Origin: Lingula anatina | Lineage: Eukaryota; Brachiopoda; Lingulata; Lingulida; Lingulidae | Assembly (NCBI RefSeq): GCF_001039355.2 | Contig: NW_019775544.1 | Location: forward strand, 256,004-296,529 | Direction: 5' to 3' | DNA: 40,526 nucleotides | In this document: positions 11,688 through 22,046 of the stretch, one piece after another | How positions within the stretch are numbered: the first letter of the stretch is position 1 | How the letters are laid out: every line of letters starts with the position of its first letter | Made by a program: the position numbers and the translations under genes | Notes under the pieces: model-generated | Told to the model about the DNA's origin: nothing | Databases searched by the model: none | Seen by the model: only the letters and a program-made list of their open reading frames with translations

Positions 11688-12229
11688 AATAGGAGAGCTT
11701 CATAGCAAGTTTTTACTGCGTCAAGGGTTGATCTTTTAAAATACGCTGCATTCATGCACATACATGCAGGCCTTTCACGGATTGCCGAAGTGAACGAACA
11801 AAAGCTTCCTAACATTTTTTCAAAAACCGATTTATGGACTGAAATAAAACATATTTTATATCCCTTGACAAAAGCAGGTAATTTGTCATTCACCGAGATA
11901 GCATAGAATACAATAAACTGGGAAGCCTGTGACTATATATCGAATAGATCTACCCTCAGTTTAAAACCTGCTTAGATAAAAATTTTGTTCTACTCTTTTA
12001 TTCCATATGGTCTGACAGGAAAATACGTTTAGAAATAGACATGCTGTTCCATTTTTGCGAATAAAATATTGGGAGTGTTATAAACTCAACTGTTCGTTAA
12101 CCTCATACATGTATCACTTGCCATTATGCCATGATTTGAACACTTTGAACTTTTTATCCCTATCAAAGAGCTGAGTTGGCCAACCAATAAAAATGCATGG
12201 CCCTCAATCCTATGATAGCATCACCGAGT

Positions 12230-12560
12230 AAATTCAACTAAAAAATCAGTTTTAAAAACATATTTTGTCTCGCATCTAGCATCTAGGGAGCTCTGCCAAA
12301 TATAAGACAAGATGTGGAATGATAAGGCAGAGAAAACCCTGACCCTCGATGACCCAGGAGACAAAAACGCTCTTTCCAGGCTTTAAAAACAGTAATTGAG
12401 ACTTGGGGGGGGGGGGGGGGTATACAAATTCAATCCTCTCTGCTAATGTCAGGAGTCTTCTGACCGAAAGAAATGAGATCCTGGAAGATATACTTCAATC
12501 AATTACTTAATCAAACGTCTAATGTAGACAGCTCAGCCCTTGCCTCAGCATGTTACTCTA
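12230..12560 (+). pseudogene. Degenerate non-LTR retrotransposon fragment (linker between endonuclease and RT)
   Basis: Broken frames read MWNDKAEKTLTLDDPGDKN, then LLTERNEILEDILQSIT and DSSALA. These match the region of non-LTR ORF2 (RTE/CR1-like) just before the reverse transcriptase domain. The reading is broken by stops, frameshifts and a 16-G run (12405-12420). It corresponds base for base to the longer copy at 20350-20700 downstream of PRP-B but lacks about 0.5 kb of endonuclease sequence present there, so it was already in the ancestral 3' flank. No intact gene. Confidence 0.75.
12405..12420. repeat. G16 homopolymer
   Basis: Sixteen consecutive G inside the degenerate retrotransposon fragment. 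The length is prone to sequencing error. Confidence 0.9.
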
Positions 12561-12566
12561 CATAAC

Positions 12567-12588
12567 TTCATCATCATCATCATCATCA
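12567..12588. repeat. (TCA)n microsatellite
   Basis: Seven TCA/CAT units in a row between two retrotransposon fragments. Confidence 0.9.
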
Positions 12589-12736
12589 GGCTGTTCATTA
12601 CCGAAGATGACTGACTGAATTGAGCTACAGACTTTTCGCAGACAGGCTGTCATGTGGACTTTGAGACCACCTTGGGATTTGCAGAAAAGCTGACATCTGT
12701 TGCATTGCCTACTGCTTGAACTAGCTGTTGAATATC

Positions 12737-13039
12737 GACGACCATGTGCACGTTGCTGTCACCACAGTGAAGTCGGTGGATGGGAGGCTACTCACGGACC
12801 TTGAAGATATCAAGACTAGATGGAAGGAGCACTTCAGTAACTTATTTAACCAAGTGGGATCTGCACAGGCAGATGCATGTCAGCAGCTGAAGAAGAAACC
12901 AAAATTGAATGAGGTGTGTGGAGAATTCTGCATGGAGGAACTGCAGAATGCTCTCAAGTGCTTAACAAGTGGTAAAGCACCTGGACTCGATGGTATTCCT
13001 TCAGAAAATGGTGGAGTAATGCATGAAGCTCTATTATAG
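12737..13039 (+). pseudogene. Non-LTR reverse transcriptase fragment
   Basis: An open frame of about 100 codons contains DIKTRWKEHFSNLFN followed by CLTSGKAPGLDGIPSE, the hallmark 'GKAPG.DGIP.E' start of a non-LTR RT domain. It begins with a GRLLTD-type linker of the same kind as the fragment at 12230-12560, so it is a second element rather than its continuation. It stops before the catalytic motifs. Dead fragment. Confidence 0.8.
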
Positions 13040-13219
13040 TTATTCAACTGTCAACCGTGAGACCTTGTGGAAGGTTCTGGAACCTCATGGATGAATTGAC
13101 ATCAACTGGATTTTGTTCTGTACAGGACGTTCTGTTTTGAGTGTGGGAAAAGTCCTGGAGCGATGGAATGTACAAAACTTAGGCGATCTTTGAAAGAAGT
13201 TCGACATGGGGTAATAATC

Positions 13220-13690
13220 CTAAGATGAAACAAACCCATGGGTCTAATGGTATTGCCGCCAATTTCTTTTTCAGAAAGACGTGAACAATATCTTGAGTCC
13301 ACTATACAGTTTGCCCCAAGCCATCTAGTAGTAAAGCAAGCAAGATTTAAAGACGCTTGTGACATCCCTATTTGCAAAAGAGGAAATAAGCAGGATTGTG
13401 GTAATCATCGTGGTATCCAAAGCCCAATAAAACCCTAAATGGTCAACCACTCGAGGAAGTAAACGCTTGACATACATTGGATCACCATCTACGTTAACAA
13501 CAGCCGGGACACTGTGTGAAAACGACTAAGCATCCCCCTTCAAAGAAAACGTAAGGTCTATCACGGCAACTCCGCTGGAATGGCCACCTGATTCGTATGG
13601 ATGATTCCAGACTCTTTGAATACGTCTTTTACGACAAACTACAACAAGGAAAAAGAAAGGTTGGAAGGGCCAACGCTGCGGTGGTATGAC
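13220..13690 (+). pseudogene. Degenerate RT remnant: early RT motifs and ORF2 C-terminus
   Basis: Translations in shifting frames give HGSNGIAANFF (RT domain start), ICKRGNKQDCGNHRGIQ (the 'GDK.DCGNYRGI' motif, about 13360-13425) and GHLIRMDDSRL...VFYDKLQQGKRKVG (C-terminal region, about 13575-13665). The catalytic core between them is deleted and the frames are full of stops. Same broad non-LTR group as the neighbouring fragments; not functional. Confidence 0.75.
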
Positions 13691-13944
13691 TAGGTTAACT
13701 TACAATTTTCTCTTTTTAATTTCTGGGTGGAAGAAGGCATAATCGTTTTATCTGGCAATACCGTATTGCCAGGGCCTCGCAGGACTACAGAACAACGTTT
13801 GGAGAGAGCTACGACTGCGGCTTTAAGACTGTGTTAACTTACAACATTTTTTTTTTTTTTGGAAGGAAGAAGGCATTGTTTTATCTGAAAATGTCGAATT
13901 AACAGGGCTGTCAGGGCTACTGAACAACGTTTGGAGTGAGAAAC
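13670..13944. repeat. Two-unit tandem repeat, about 139-bp period
   Basis: Unit 1 (from about 13670; GTTAACTTACAA at 13694) and unit 2 (from about 13809; GTTAACTTACAA at 13833) share GACTGCGG/CGCTGCGG, GTTAACTTACAA, GGAAGAAGGCAT, GTTTTATCTG and GAACAACGTTTGGAG in the same order. The second unit has a T15 run. It abuts the retrotransposon C-terminus, so it may be duplicated 3' tail. Confidence 0.7.
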
Positions 13945-14106
13945 AACTGAACACAGTAACCGTCAAACATACTGTTCTACCTCCAACAATGGCTGTGCCA
14001 CTCAACACCCATTCCGCTACCAATACTGTGGTAGATTCTGTCCTTCCCACATTTGGCTCGTGTTCTGCAAGAGGGGAGTCGCAGTCGTCATACTCTTGAG
14101 TGACAG

Positions 14107-14149
14107 CCAATCATGTACTCGTGGCATGACGCATACAGCGTCACGTGAT
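14107..14149 (+). promoter_or_regulatory. PRP-B proximal promoter: CCAAT box and E-box
   Basis: ACAGCCAATCATGTAC has CCAAT at 14107-14111. GCGTCACGTGAT lies at 14138-14149 (CACGTG 14142-14147), 86 bp before the start codon. Both elements and their spacing recur upstream of PRP-C (22047-22093). The wider upstream region from about 13930 is also homologous to about 21935 onward. No TATA box is obvious. Confidence 0.6.
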
Positions 14150-14232
14150 ATCAAATTGATTTATAAACACGAAGAGGAAGACGTATAGGCACACATCCCC
14201 TAAGCAAAGAACGCCGCCACAAGCACGTAGAA

Positions 14233-17200
14233 ATGAATCTCAGCTTTGAAGACGCTCCCGCCCGGTAGGTAAACATTTTGGCTTCATTTTATTATGATAA
14301 AATTTGAAAGTACTTTCATTAAAATTTGCTCATCGTTTGAGTCATCGACATACAATTATGATTTTTATTTAAAAACGGACGGTCAACGAGATGTTCGGAC
14401 AGAGCGATCAGGAGAGGTGCTATTGCAGGTTGCAGTACGATAGTTACAGTTCTGTGCAAACTGCTGATATTTCATCACATCCAAAGGTCCTTCATTATTG
14501 GGTTTGTTTCTTTAAAGCGGACTTTATTGGCCAAATCTCAAACAAAAATAAAATGTTGTTTGCTGACTCGTTGTAGATGAGATGAGAATGTGTATAGTTA
14601 TTTGGTATGAAATAATAACTTTACGAAGTGATTAAATACTGACCATTAATTGTCTTATTGCACACGTATTAAATTTTAATTATGACAGTAAAAAGGAACA
14701 AATGGCAATAAGATTTTATTAAAGTCATTAATATCCAGTGTCTTATTCTTTAATCTTTTTACTCGGTTCACTTTTTTTAGTAAGTTAAGTAATTGAATCA
14801 AATTACTTTAACCATTAATTTTTTAACTCGAACATCTTTTCGGAGGTCTCACATGGACGACGACCTTATTAAGTGGAGATGTAACAAACCTAATTATGAA
14901 GTTGTCAATAAGCTTTACCTAAAGGAAAGATCAAAGACCCACAAACCCAACTCTGTGGAGAAGAAAATTGAGAATTTAATGAAGACCTTCGAGATGGAGT
15001 TAACAAATAAGAAGAATCCCAAAGTAAGAATGAAATATGACAGACTATGTAATAATCCTATACTTACTGAACAGCTCTAAGTAAACTTATATATTGACAT
15101 TGACATGGTCAGACAGACATTTGAGTTTTTTTCTTAGGGGAACATTTTTGTCTCCCGTGACGTCGTTCATTACAGTGAGAGCCCTGAATGTTACAGTCAG
15201 TATCCTGAATGTTTACATCATGAGTTAAAAAGCAAAACAAACAAAATCAAAGATTAGTCCAGTTTGGTTTTATTGTTTCAACTAAAGTTTTGATTTTATG
15301 TCGGATCATAAAACAAAAATATGAAGAACTAAAGGCGTAGAATATTGTTAATGAATATAAAGATGGAAATATTGGTATAGGCTTGGTATTGATTCATGTT
15401 GCACTTAAAATTTGATGATTTTATATTTACATGTATTTATATATTTTAAGCTGTGTGTCAAGGTAGAATTTATTCTGATTTAATTATCACACCCGGTTTA
15501 CTTTCAACAGGAATGGAAAAGTGTCGCATACGACGTTTTTAAAATGCAGATAAATGGTGGGAAATACTTCAGCGCAGACGAGCTTGCAGACGTCGGTAGC
15601 TACAACGTGCTTTTGGCCGATGCACCGCTGTACAAAACAACAGATGAAAAGCAGGAGATCCTTCATGGGCAGTATAAAGAAGCCTTTCCTGGTGGTTTTG
15701 CCTGGGAGGTGCTAGAGGTTATCTCAGGTAGGACATTGTTTTGTGTGTTGCCGGTACCAGATCCAGGGATGGGGTGGGAAGATTGTATGCCCTAGGTCTG
15801 CATTCATTTACCGTTGTATGGACAAATGGTAGTTGGTACACGTAGACAGTTTTGTTTTATACACTCTGCATGTCGGTCCTTATGTGTTACCTTGATTATT
15901 GATTTATTTATCATTATAATCACCATATTATCATTTTGGCAAATGGGGTGCCCTTAGGGTCCTGAATCATAAAAAAATGCCAACGCATGCCTACATAGCA
16001 CTGTCAGACTAGAACAAATATGTATTCCAGCAAATAGCAATGATCATGCTATGTAAAATAACAGTGCAACCGCGTGAAGTGAGACAGCGGAAAAAAGTCA
16101 TTCTGCGAAACAGGTCAGACAACGCTCGAGTCATTCACAGTTTGTCTTTCATGAATTCAGTATGGAATGCAGTATCAGCTTTTAAAGTATAAGGAACAAC
16201 GGTGGGTTTGTAGAAATGTTCAAGCACAACTATGTAAAATAACAATGAAAAATGAAGTGAGACAACGAAAACAAGTCAGACAACGAAACAGGTTAGACAT
16301 TGAAACAGATCAGCCATTATATGACTTTCCAAATACCAGTGTGGAATGCAGAACCAGCTTATTTATCATTATTATCATAGTATAATTTAGCAAATTGGGT
16401 GCCCTTGGGGTCCTGAATCGACAAAAATACATACTTTTTTCTCCTCAAATCTCCCAAGGATGCCAACGCACGCAATTAATTGACCTAGACAACACAAACA
16501 GGCCAGAAAACGATACAAGTCAGTAATTTTGTTTGTATTTCTAAATATTGGTATGGAGCGCAGAGTCAACTTTTAAAGATTTAGAAACAGCGTAATTACA
16601 CAGTAATTAGCAATGTTTAACAATTTATGTAAAATGACAATGCACCAGCGTGAAGTCAGACGGCGAAATAAGTCGGACAACAAAACAAGTCAGACATCGA
16701 AACAAGTTAGTAAACTCAACAAATGAGACAACGAAACAAGTTAAACATTGAAATAGGTAACACAAGATTCAGCCATTGTTTGTCGTTCCAAGTACCAGTA
16801 TAGAATGCAGAATCAGCTTTTAAAGTTCAGAGGAAGTTGTTCGCGCTATACCACTATGCTATATACATGTATCAACGTTTGTGTGTGCGGGTGAGGGGTT
16901 GTTCAACTAAACACCCCTTACTCTCTCTGTGGCCCCCTCTTTTGATGCAATTGTAACTGAGAAGGTAAATAATCATTTCGTCGATTAAGTACAAATAAAC
17001 ATAAAGAATCTTAGACTTCAGAAACATTTGTATTCCCACTGCTGTCTTTCCACCTACCAGCAGTCCTTTTTTATCCCTATCTTATACTGTAATTTCAAAT
17101 TTCTTTTACCCTTGAAAATGCCCAAGCCTCACATGATAGCTTAAGAGAGTTAAAATATCTAATTCTGTATAAAGTTTTTCTTCTGGTTGTACATACATTA

Positions 17201-18686
17201 TTATTATGGCTTTGTACAATACAATATACATGCAGTATTTTACCAACCGAATGCATTACTCAAATGCAAATTAAAGTGGATCTAACTGTGACTGAAGGTT
17301 GAAAAGTTAGGACAGTGCAAAGAACAATGGTCATAATAGTACAATCAATAATGCCTTACATGATATGACATAAGGTAAACGTAAAATTTTCGTTATTTTT
17401 ATTTTTAAACAACAGAATAATTAACAGACAATTTTCTTTAGAATCATTTGCACAAAGACTGACTAAATAAAAATCAGAACAGACAGATGCATTAGTTCAG
17501 TTGCTTATACAGTAGAAATATTCAAAATAACGGTAAAATACAACTTCTCGCCATATCTGTATGTTTATCATAAACACAGATTATGGAATGTGCACTAATA
17601 ATTTTGTAGATAGTAATCACAATTTACAAAAATTTCTTCGTGTTGTGCAACTACTTCACCTCTTCTTTTAAATGATTTTGTTATAAAGTTGGAACGGGAA
17701 CTAAATTTTTGATGATGCTGTTGAACAGTTTGTATAAGTTGCTTTTTGGAGACTTAGTATCAAGTTTTAGGATTAAGATTTTGCTGACAAGAAATTATAC
17801 GTTGAACAGAGATTTAGAAAGTGGCATTTGTAGTTTTGATAACAATTTGTACGGATATTTATAGGCAAATGTTCGCACATACACGCACGTCAGCATTTTT
17901 GCCAGACGCAGGAATAAAAAATTCTTTTTTTATTCCCAAATATTCCTTCTGTGTCCACGATACATCATACAACATTTGAAAAAGGTCGACTATTTTAGGT
18001 AAATAGATATAATAGAATCATGTGTTCCATGGATTAACAATAGGCGAGCCTTTATTTTTTATTTTTACTTATCAGCGTTTTGCACATATTAGCAAAATAG
18101 CTAGATAAAAATCGAAACGGACATGTGCACTAGATCAGTTACTTATAGAAATATTCAAACTAACGGTAAACGGAGCTTTTTATCAATTTTGCAAGTTTAT
18201 TATAATCTTAGATTGTGCAAAATTCACTGACTATCTTGGTAAAAGGCAATCAAAATGTACAAAAGTTTTTTTTAAAGAAAAAGGGACTGGGAGTTACCAA
18301 GTTGAGCAACTAGCTCTTCTAACGCTTTGTTATTCGGAATGTCACACGACCAAAATACGTTATTTAACTCTAAAAGAATTTTTTTGCGTGAAAGACAGAG
18401 CTTACAAAGTTTGTTATAGAAAAATATTGCCGTTTCAGGTCCGCCTGTGGTAACGTTTACTTGGCGGCACTGGGCCAGATGGACCGGACCTTTCAAGGGG
18501 GTGTCGCCCTCTGGCGAGAGGGTTGAAATGAAAGGCTGCGCCATCGCTACTGTGAATGAAAACCTGCAGGTTGAAGAGCTGAAAGTCTACTACGATCCTA
18601 ACCCCATTCTGGCCACTTTACTGAAACTGAACACAGGGACAGATGAGGGAGCCACCAGATGCCCCTTCCACAAGAGTATGAAGTGA
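14233..18686 (+). CDS. PRP-B: pathogen-related protein-like (NTF2-like/SnoaL fold), 224 aa, mosaic copy
   Basis: Exons: 14233-14264, 14846-15023, 15511-15727 and 18439-18686 (stop TGA), identical in length and phase to PRP-A and PRP-C. The protein starts MNLSFEDAPAR and continues SHMDDDLIKWRCNKPNY. It keeps YNVLLADAPLY, PGGFAWEVLEVISGPP, TFTWRHW, GPFKGVSPSGERVEM and RCPFHK. The family's WRHG is WRCN here and in PRP-C. Exons 1-3 are close to PRP-C (for example ...LTNKKNPK against LTNKKIPK), but exon 4 is nearly identical to PRP-A (ENLQVEELKVYYDPNPILAT). The alternative donor CCCGGTAG|GTAAAC of exon 1 would create an in-frame TAG, so CCCG|GTAGGT is used. The exon 2 acceptor is CGGAG rather than CGCAG as in PRP-C. 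Likely functional, cytosolic, activity unknown. Confidence 0.88.
15930..16850 (+). repeat. Satellite-like array in PRP-B intron 3
   Basis: Units are anchored on TATGTAAAATAACA at 16052, 16231 and about 16625. Each is followed by GTGCACC/GCGTGAAGTGAGAC, a run of CAAGTCAGACAACGAAAC microrepeats, TTGTCTTTCC and GTATGGAATGCAG..CAGCTTTTAAAG. The spacings of about 180 and 395 bp match the order of spacings in the PRP-C array. Non-coding. Confidence 0.75.
17340..17998 (+). pseudogene. Vestigial PRP-C-type intron-3 tail and splice acceptor inside PRP-B
   Basis: This stretch is closely homologous to the last part of PRP-C intron 3 (about 28600-29207), right up to the acceptor: GGTCGACTATTTTAG here against GGTTGAATATTTTTAG there. 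In PRP-C exon 4 follows. Here the acceptor AG (17997-17998) is followed by sequence matching the middle of PRP-A intron 3 (from about 9702), then a second intron tail and exon 4. So the original exon 4 is gone and only its acceptor is left. Confidence 0.75.
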
Positions 18687-19089
18687 AAGTGTGCTACGTG
18701 TACTTGAAGCAGGAAGAATCACGCGATAAGAATTTTGCTTTGTTTGACTATATGACTGCATAAACTTGCCCTCTTAATCCATATAAAAGTAAAGCACTGT
18801 TGAGACCGAACGATAAGTTTGAATATTGATGTAAACTTTTGATGCTTATGTCTTCGTTCCTGTTTGGTTCGAAATGTTATTCATTGTTTCTAAATTGAAA
18901 CAATATTGTGAAGTAGGTGTTGTTAGCTCCTTCTAAGGCAATAAGTCAGAGTGTGGTTTATTTTATTCTGTTATTTTCATCATTTATACAGAAAAGCAAA
19001 AACTCTGTTAAAGCTTATGAATATTTAGAATATAATACTTACCTCAGCTGTGTATCTTAAACAATTCTAAATGCACCCAAAGTAATTTG

Positions 19090-19095
19090 AATAAA
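19090..19095 (+). terminator. Poly(A) signal AATAAA for PRP-B
   Basis: AATAAA about 404 bp after the stop, aligned with the PRP-A signal in a conserved 3' flank. Confidence 0.5.
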
Positions 19096-19839
19096 CAATC
19101 AGTTATGATTCAGAACCAGAAGAAATGGACTCGATTTTAAAAAGTTAGAGAATACATATATCTAGGGCCTAGGCTGCGTCACAAGTAAAATAAATAGAGG
19201 TCTTGATGATTGTGTTTTTTTTCACTAGCTTTACTTGCTTTTGCTTGGCTAATAGGAGGGCTGCATAGCAAGTTTTTACTGCGTCAAGAATTGATCTTTT
19301 AAAATACGCAGCATTCATGCACGTATATGTTGCCGAAGTAAACGCACGAAAGCTTCTTAACATTTTTCAAAATCCGTTTTAAGGATGACTGAATTAAAAC
19401 ATGTATTTTATATCCCTTGACAAAACCAGGTGATTTGTCATTCACCGAGATAGCATCTTTACACTCTGTGAGCGGTATGAATACTATAGGTCGGGAAGCC
19501 TGTGACTGTATCGAATAGATTTACCCTCAGTTTAAACCTGCTTAGGTAACGATTTTGTTCATCTTTTTAGTCCATATTTAGTCTGACCGGAAAATACGTT
19601 TAGAAATAAACAAACATGCTGCTCCATTTTTGCGAGTGTAAAATATTGGGAGTGTTATAAACCCGAACGTCCTAAAGTGATTAGTTTTGCTTCCGTTAAC
19701 GTCATGACCCTTGCCATTAAGCCATGGTTTGAACACTTAGACTGGAACTTTTTTCCCTATCAAAGAGGTGAGTTGGTAAGCCAATAGGAAATGCATGGTC
19801 CTCAATCCTAGGGAACATCAAGAAAATGCGAGGTAAAAA

Positions 19840-20700
19840 GGTTTACTATGTTAACCTAGCTGGCAGCCCACAACATGGCCGCGGCAACCTCGGTTCTAAT
19901 GGGGAAATGCTCCTATAACTTTTTAAAGAATTTAACCTGAGCAGCACAAATAGGCCTACTTTCTTTGACGAACACTTCTACTCTTGAAAACACCCTAGGT
20001 CTGGGCGCTGGCACCTATTGGACTATATCTTGGTTAGCCAAAAAGCAATAAAGGATGTTTGCCACACCGAGTTATGACAGCAGCAAACTGCTACTCACCC
20101 GATCGTATGATTAGATGCCGAATAAAGCTCTCTACTCAGAAACCAAATGTCTTCAATTCCTTCCATCAAAAAGGTAGCCACTGAATCAGTATTCACAAAC
20201 TATGCCAACTCTTTCCAACTGCAAAGAACAACCTGACAACAATACAGAAAGTAAATGGCATATTTTTAAAAAATGCCTATATAACGAGGCCAAAGTTCAT
20301 CTTGGTCACCTTAAGTGTAAAAATGCAGACTGTTTTAATGACTGCGACGATAGCATCAAAGAATTAATTCAACTCATAAAATAAGTTTAAAAGTTTGTCT
20401 TGCCACGCCTGACTGCTTCCAGAACAAAGCCAATTTTTTCAAGCCAAATTGCGCATGCAGAGGGAGCTCCTCCAAACAGAGACAAGTGGTGAAATGACAA
20501 GGGAGAGAAAATCCAGACCCTAGCTGACTCAGGATACAAAACGTCCCTACAAGGCGTTTAAAACATTTTTTTTTGGCTAGGGGGGCTTAAAAAATTTAAT
20601 CCTCTCTGCAAATGACAAGCTTCTTCTGACTGAAAGAAATGAGAACCTGTAAGACATACTTCAATCAATGACTGAATCGAACGCCGAATGCAGAAAGCTC
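19840..20700 (+). pseudogene. Degenerate non-LTR retrotransposon: endonuclease C-terminus and linker
   Basis: Shifting frames give RWHLLDYILVSQKAIKDVCHT (endonuclease; 'HWHLLDYV.V..RD..DV' type), TAANCYSPDRMIRCRIKL (the 'DC.TDH.L....' end of the nuclease, with the catalytic DH lost), KWHIFKKCLYNEAKVHLG and DCFNDCDDSIKELIQ (the '..DWFDEND..I..LL' linker). Then come the KW/LTERNEIL-type sequences shared with 12230-12560. Stops and frameshifts throughout. The element sits at the same place in the PRP-A and PRP-B 3' flanks and was not seen after PRP-C. Confidence 0.75.
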
Positions 20701-20798
20701 AGGCCCCCATTTCAAAAAGAATCTTTAATCCGTAGGCCTTATTGACTAGCACGAGCTGAGTGACCTTGTTAGGTCGACAACGCAGCAGTCGACTAGGA

Positions 20799-21011
20799 GT
20801 GCATTTCCAGAGATTTAGATCGATCCATCCGGATCGACCTAACTCCCAGGAGTTGAAGCTAAATTGCAGTCAGCCAATGCGCACGACAGTTAAATTACTC
20901 CCTTACAGCTTTTAGTAGGCGGGACAGACGCTTAAGCCGGCTAAGCTGACAGTAATATAGTGAGACTCCCCACAAGGATAGATCGATCTAAAATTTGTAG
21001 GAATGGGGTCT
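20799..21011. mobile_element. MITE with GATTTAGATCGATCC termini, copy 1
   Basis: The left end CCAGAGATTTAGATCGATCC and the right end GGATAGATCGATCTAAAATT are imperfect inverted repeats. The body contains CAGTCAGCC, GGCGGGACAGACGCTTAAG and GCCGGCTAAGCTGACAGTAA. About 213 bp, no coding capacity. A direct-orientation copy lies at 21553-21776. Confidence 0.7.
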
Positions 21012-21017
21012 GGGAGT

Positions 21018-21546
21018 GTTTCACAAACACTCTCAAGTCCTAGCTTGGTTTGCTTACGGTAGTCGACGCGCACGAGAAATTCTCCAAGAAATAAAAAAGG
21101 TGTAAAAGTCTCTAAAGTCTCGCAAGACATGACCTTTCACTGCCTCTTTCGGCCGTGAACGAGGTTTTATCAACTATAACTATTGTTTTTTTAACTTTAT
21201 TGATAAATTTGATAAAACATACAAAATATATATTAAAAGGCAGGTAACGGCAAAACATTAGCTTATCCTGGAACGCTGCCATCGGACGTCTAGCGGTCAA
21301 AAGTGTAAACAAACCCGCAATCGACTAGTTGATGTTACATTTATTTTTTTTATTTAAAAAATCAATAAATTTCAGTAACATTCCAAGATTTTATAACGCA
21401 ACATATTGAAGAAGGTATGTACTTTCGAAAATGTGCTAATAATGCTCTCATTTATCGAGTTTTAGTTGAGCTTGCCGACTTAAGACACCGAGGTGGCTAA
21501 GCTTCGTCGACTAACAGCCAAGAAAAAGATTCTTTGTGAAACAGGA
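21018..21546. other. Spacer between two MITE copies, with GTTTCACAAA-type termini
   Basis: The left edge reads GTGTTTCACAAACACTC and the right edge GATTCTTTGTGAAACAGG. A related AATTTCAAAAAGAATCTTT-like sequence lies at 20705-20724, just outside the first copy. These look like terminal repeats of a further, nested non-autonomous DNA element. No protein-coding frame recognised. Confidence 0.4.
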
Positions 21547-21552
21547 CTTAAG

Positions 21553-21776
21553 GTGTATTCCCAGAGATTTAGATCGATCCAGAGATTAAAATTTAGATCG
21601 ACCTAACTCACTGGGGGTTCACGCTAAATTGCAGTCAGCCGAGCGCGCACCATAGTTGATTACCCCCTTACAGCTTTCAGTAGGCGGGACAGACGCTTAA
21701 GCCGGCTAAGCTGACAGTAATCTAGTGAGACTCCCCACAGGGATAGATAGATCTAAAAGCTATGGAAATGGGGTCT
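21553..21776. mobile_element. MITE with GATTTAGATCGATCC termini, copy 2
   Basis: Same body and order of landmarks as 20799-21011 (GGCGGGACAGACGCTTAAG, GCCGGCTAAGCTGACAGTAA, GTGAGACTCCCCACA), diverged by point changes and a small insertion near the left TIR. Both copies lie just upstream of the PRP-C promoter region. Confidence 0.7.
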
Positions 21777-22046
21777 TAGTGACGTGGGGACTTAATTTCG
21801 ATGGTAACCAAGCTCTTAGTCAGGGAACTTGACGATTTTTTTTTTTTGTGAAAGGGGGGCCAGTTGAAATTGTTAAAATTGTTTAAATCTTTCAGCGTGT
21901 TACACAAAACAGACGATCCTTGAAAGAAGTACGGAATGCTCACTCAACACCCATTCCGCTGCCAATACTTTGGTAGATCCTGTCCAACCCACATCCGGCT
22001 CGTGTCCTACTAGAAGAGTTGCAGTCGTCATATTCTTGAGTGACAG

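Noticed and set aside
12230-13690. A single intact reverse transcriptase gene
   Set aside because: The fragments repeat the same linker region, lack the catalytic core, and contain stops and frameshifts, so they are separate dead pieces.
13823-14110. 95-codon minus-strand frame in the PRP-B upstream region
   Set aside because: The homologous frame upstream of PRP-C (22187-21900) is not conserved as protein. The shared DNA is better explained as duplicated promoter-proximal sequence.
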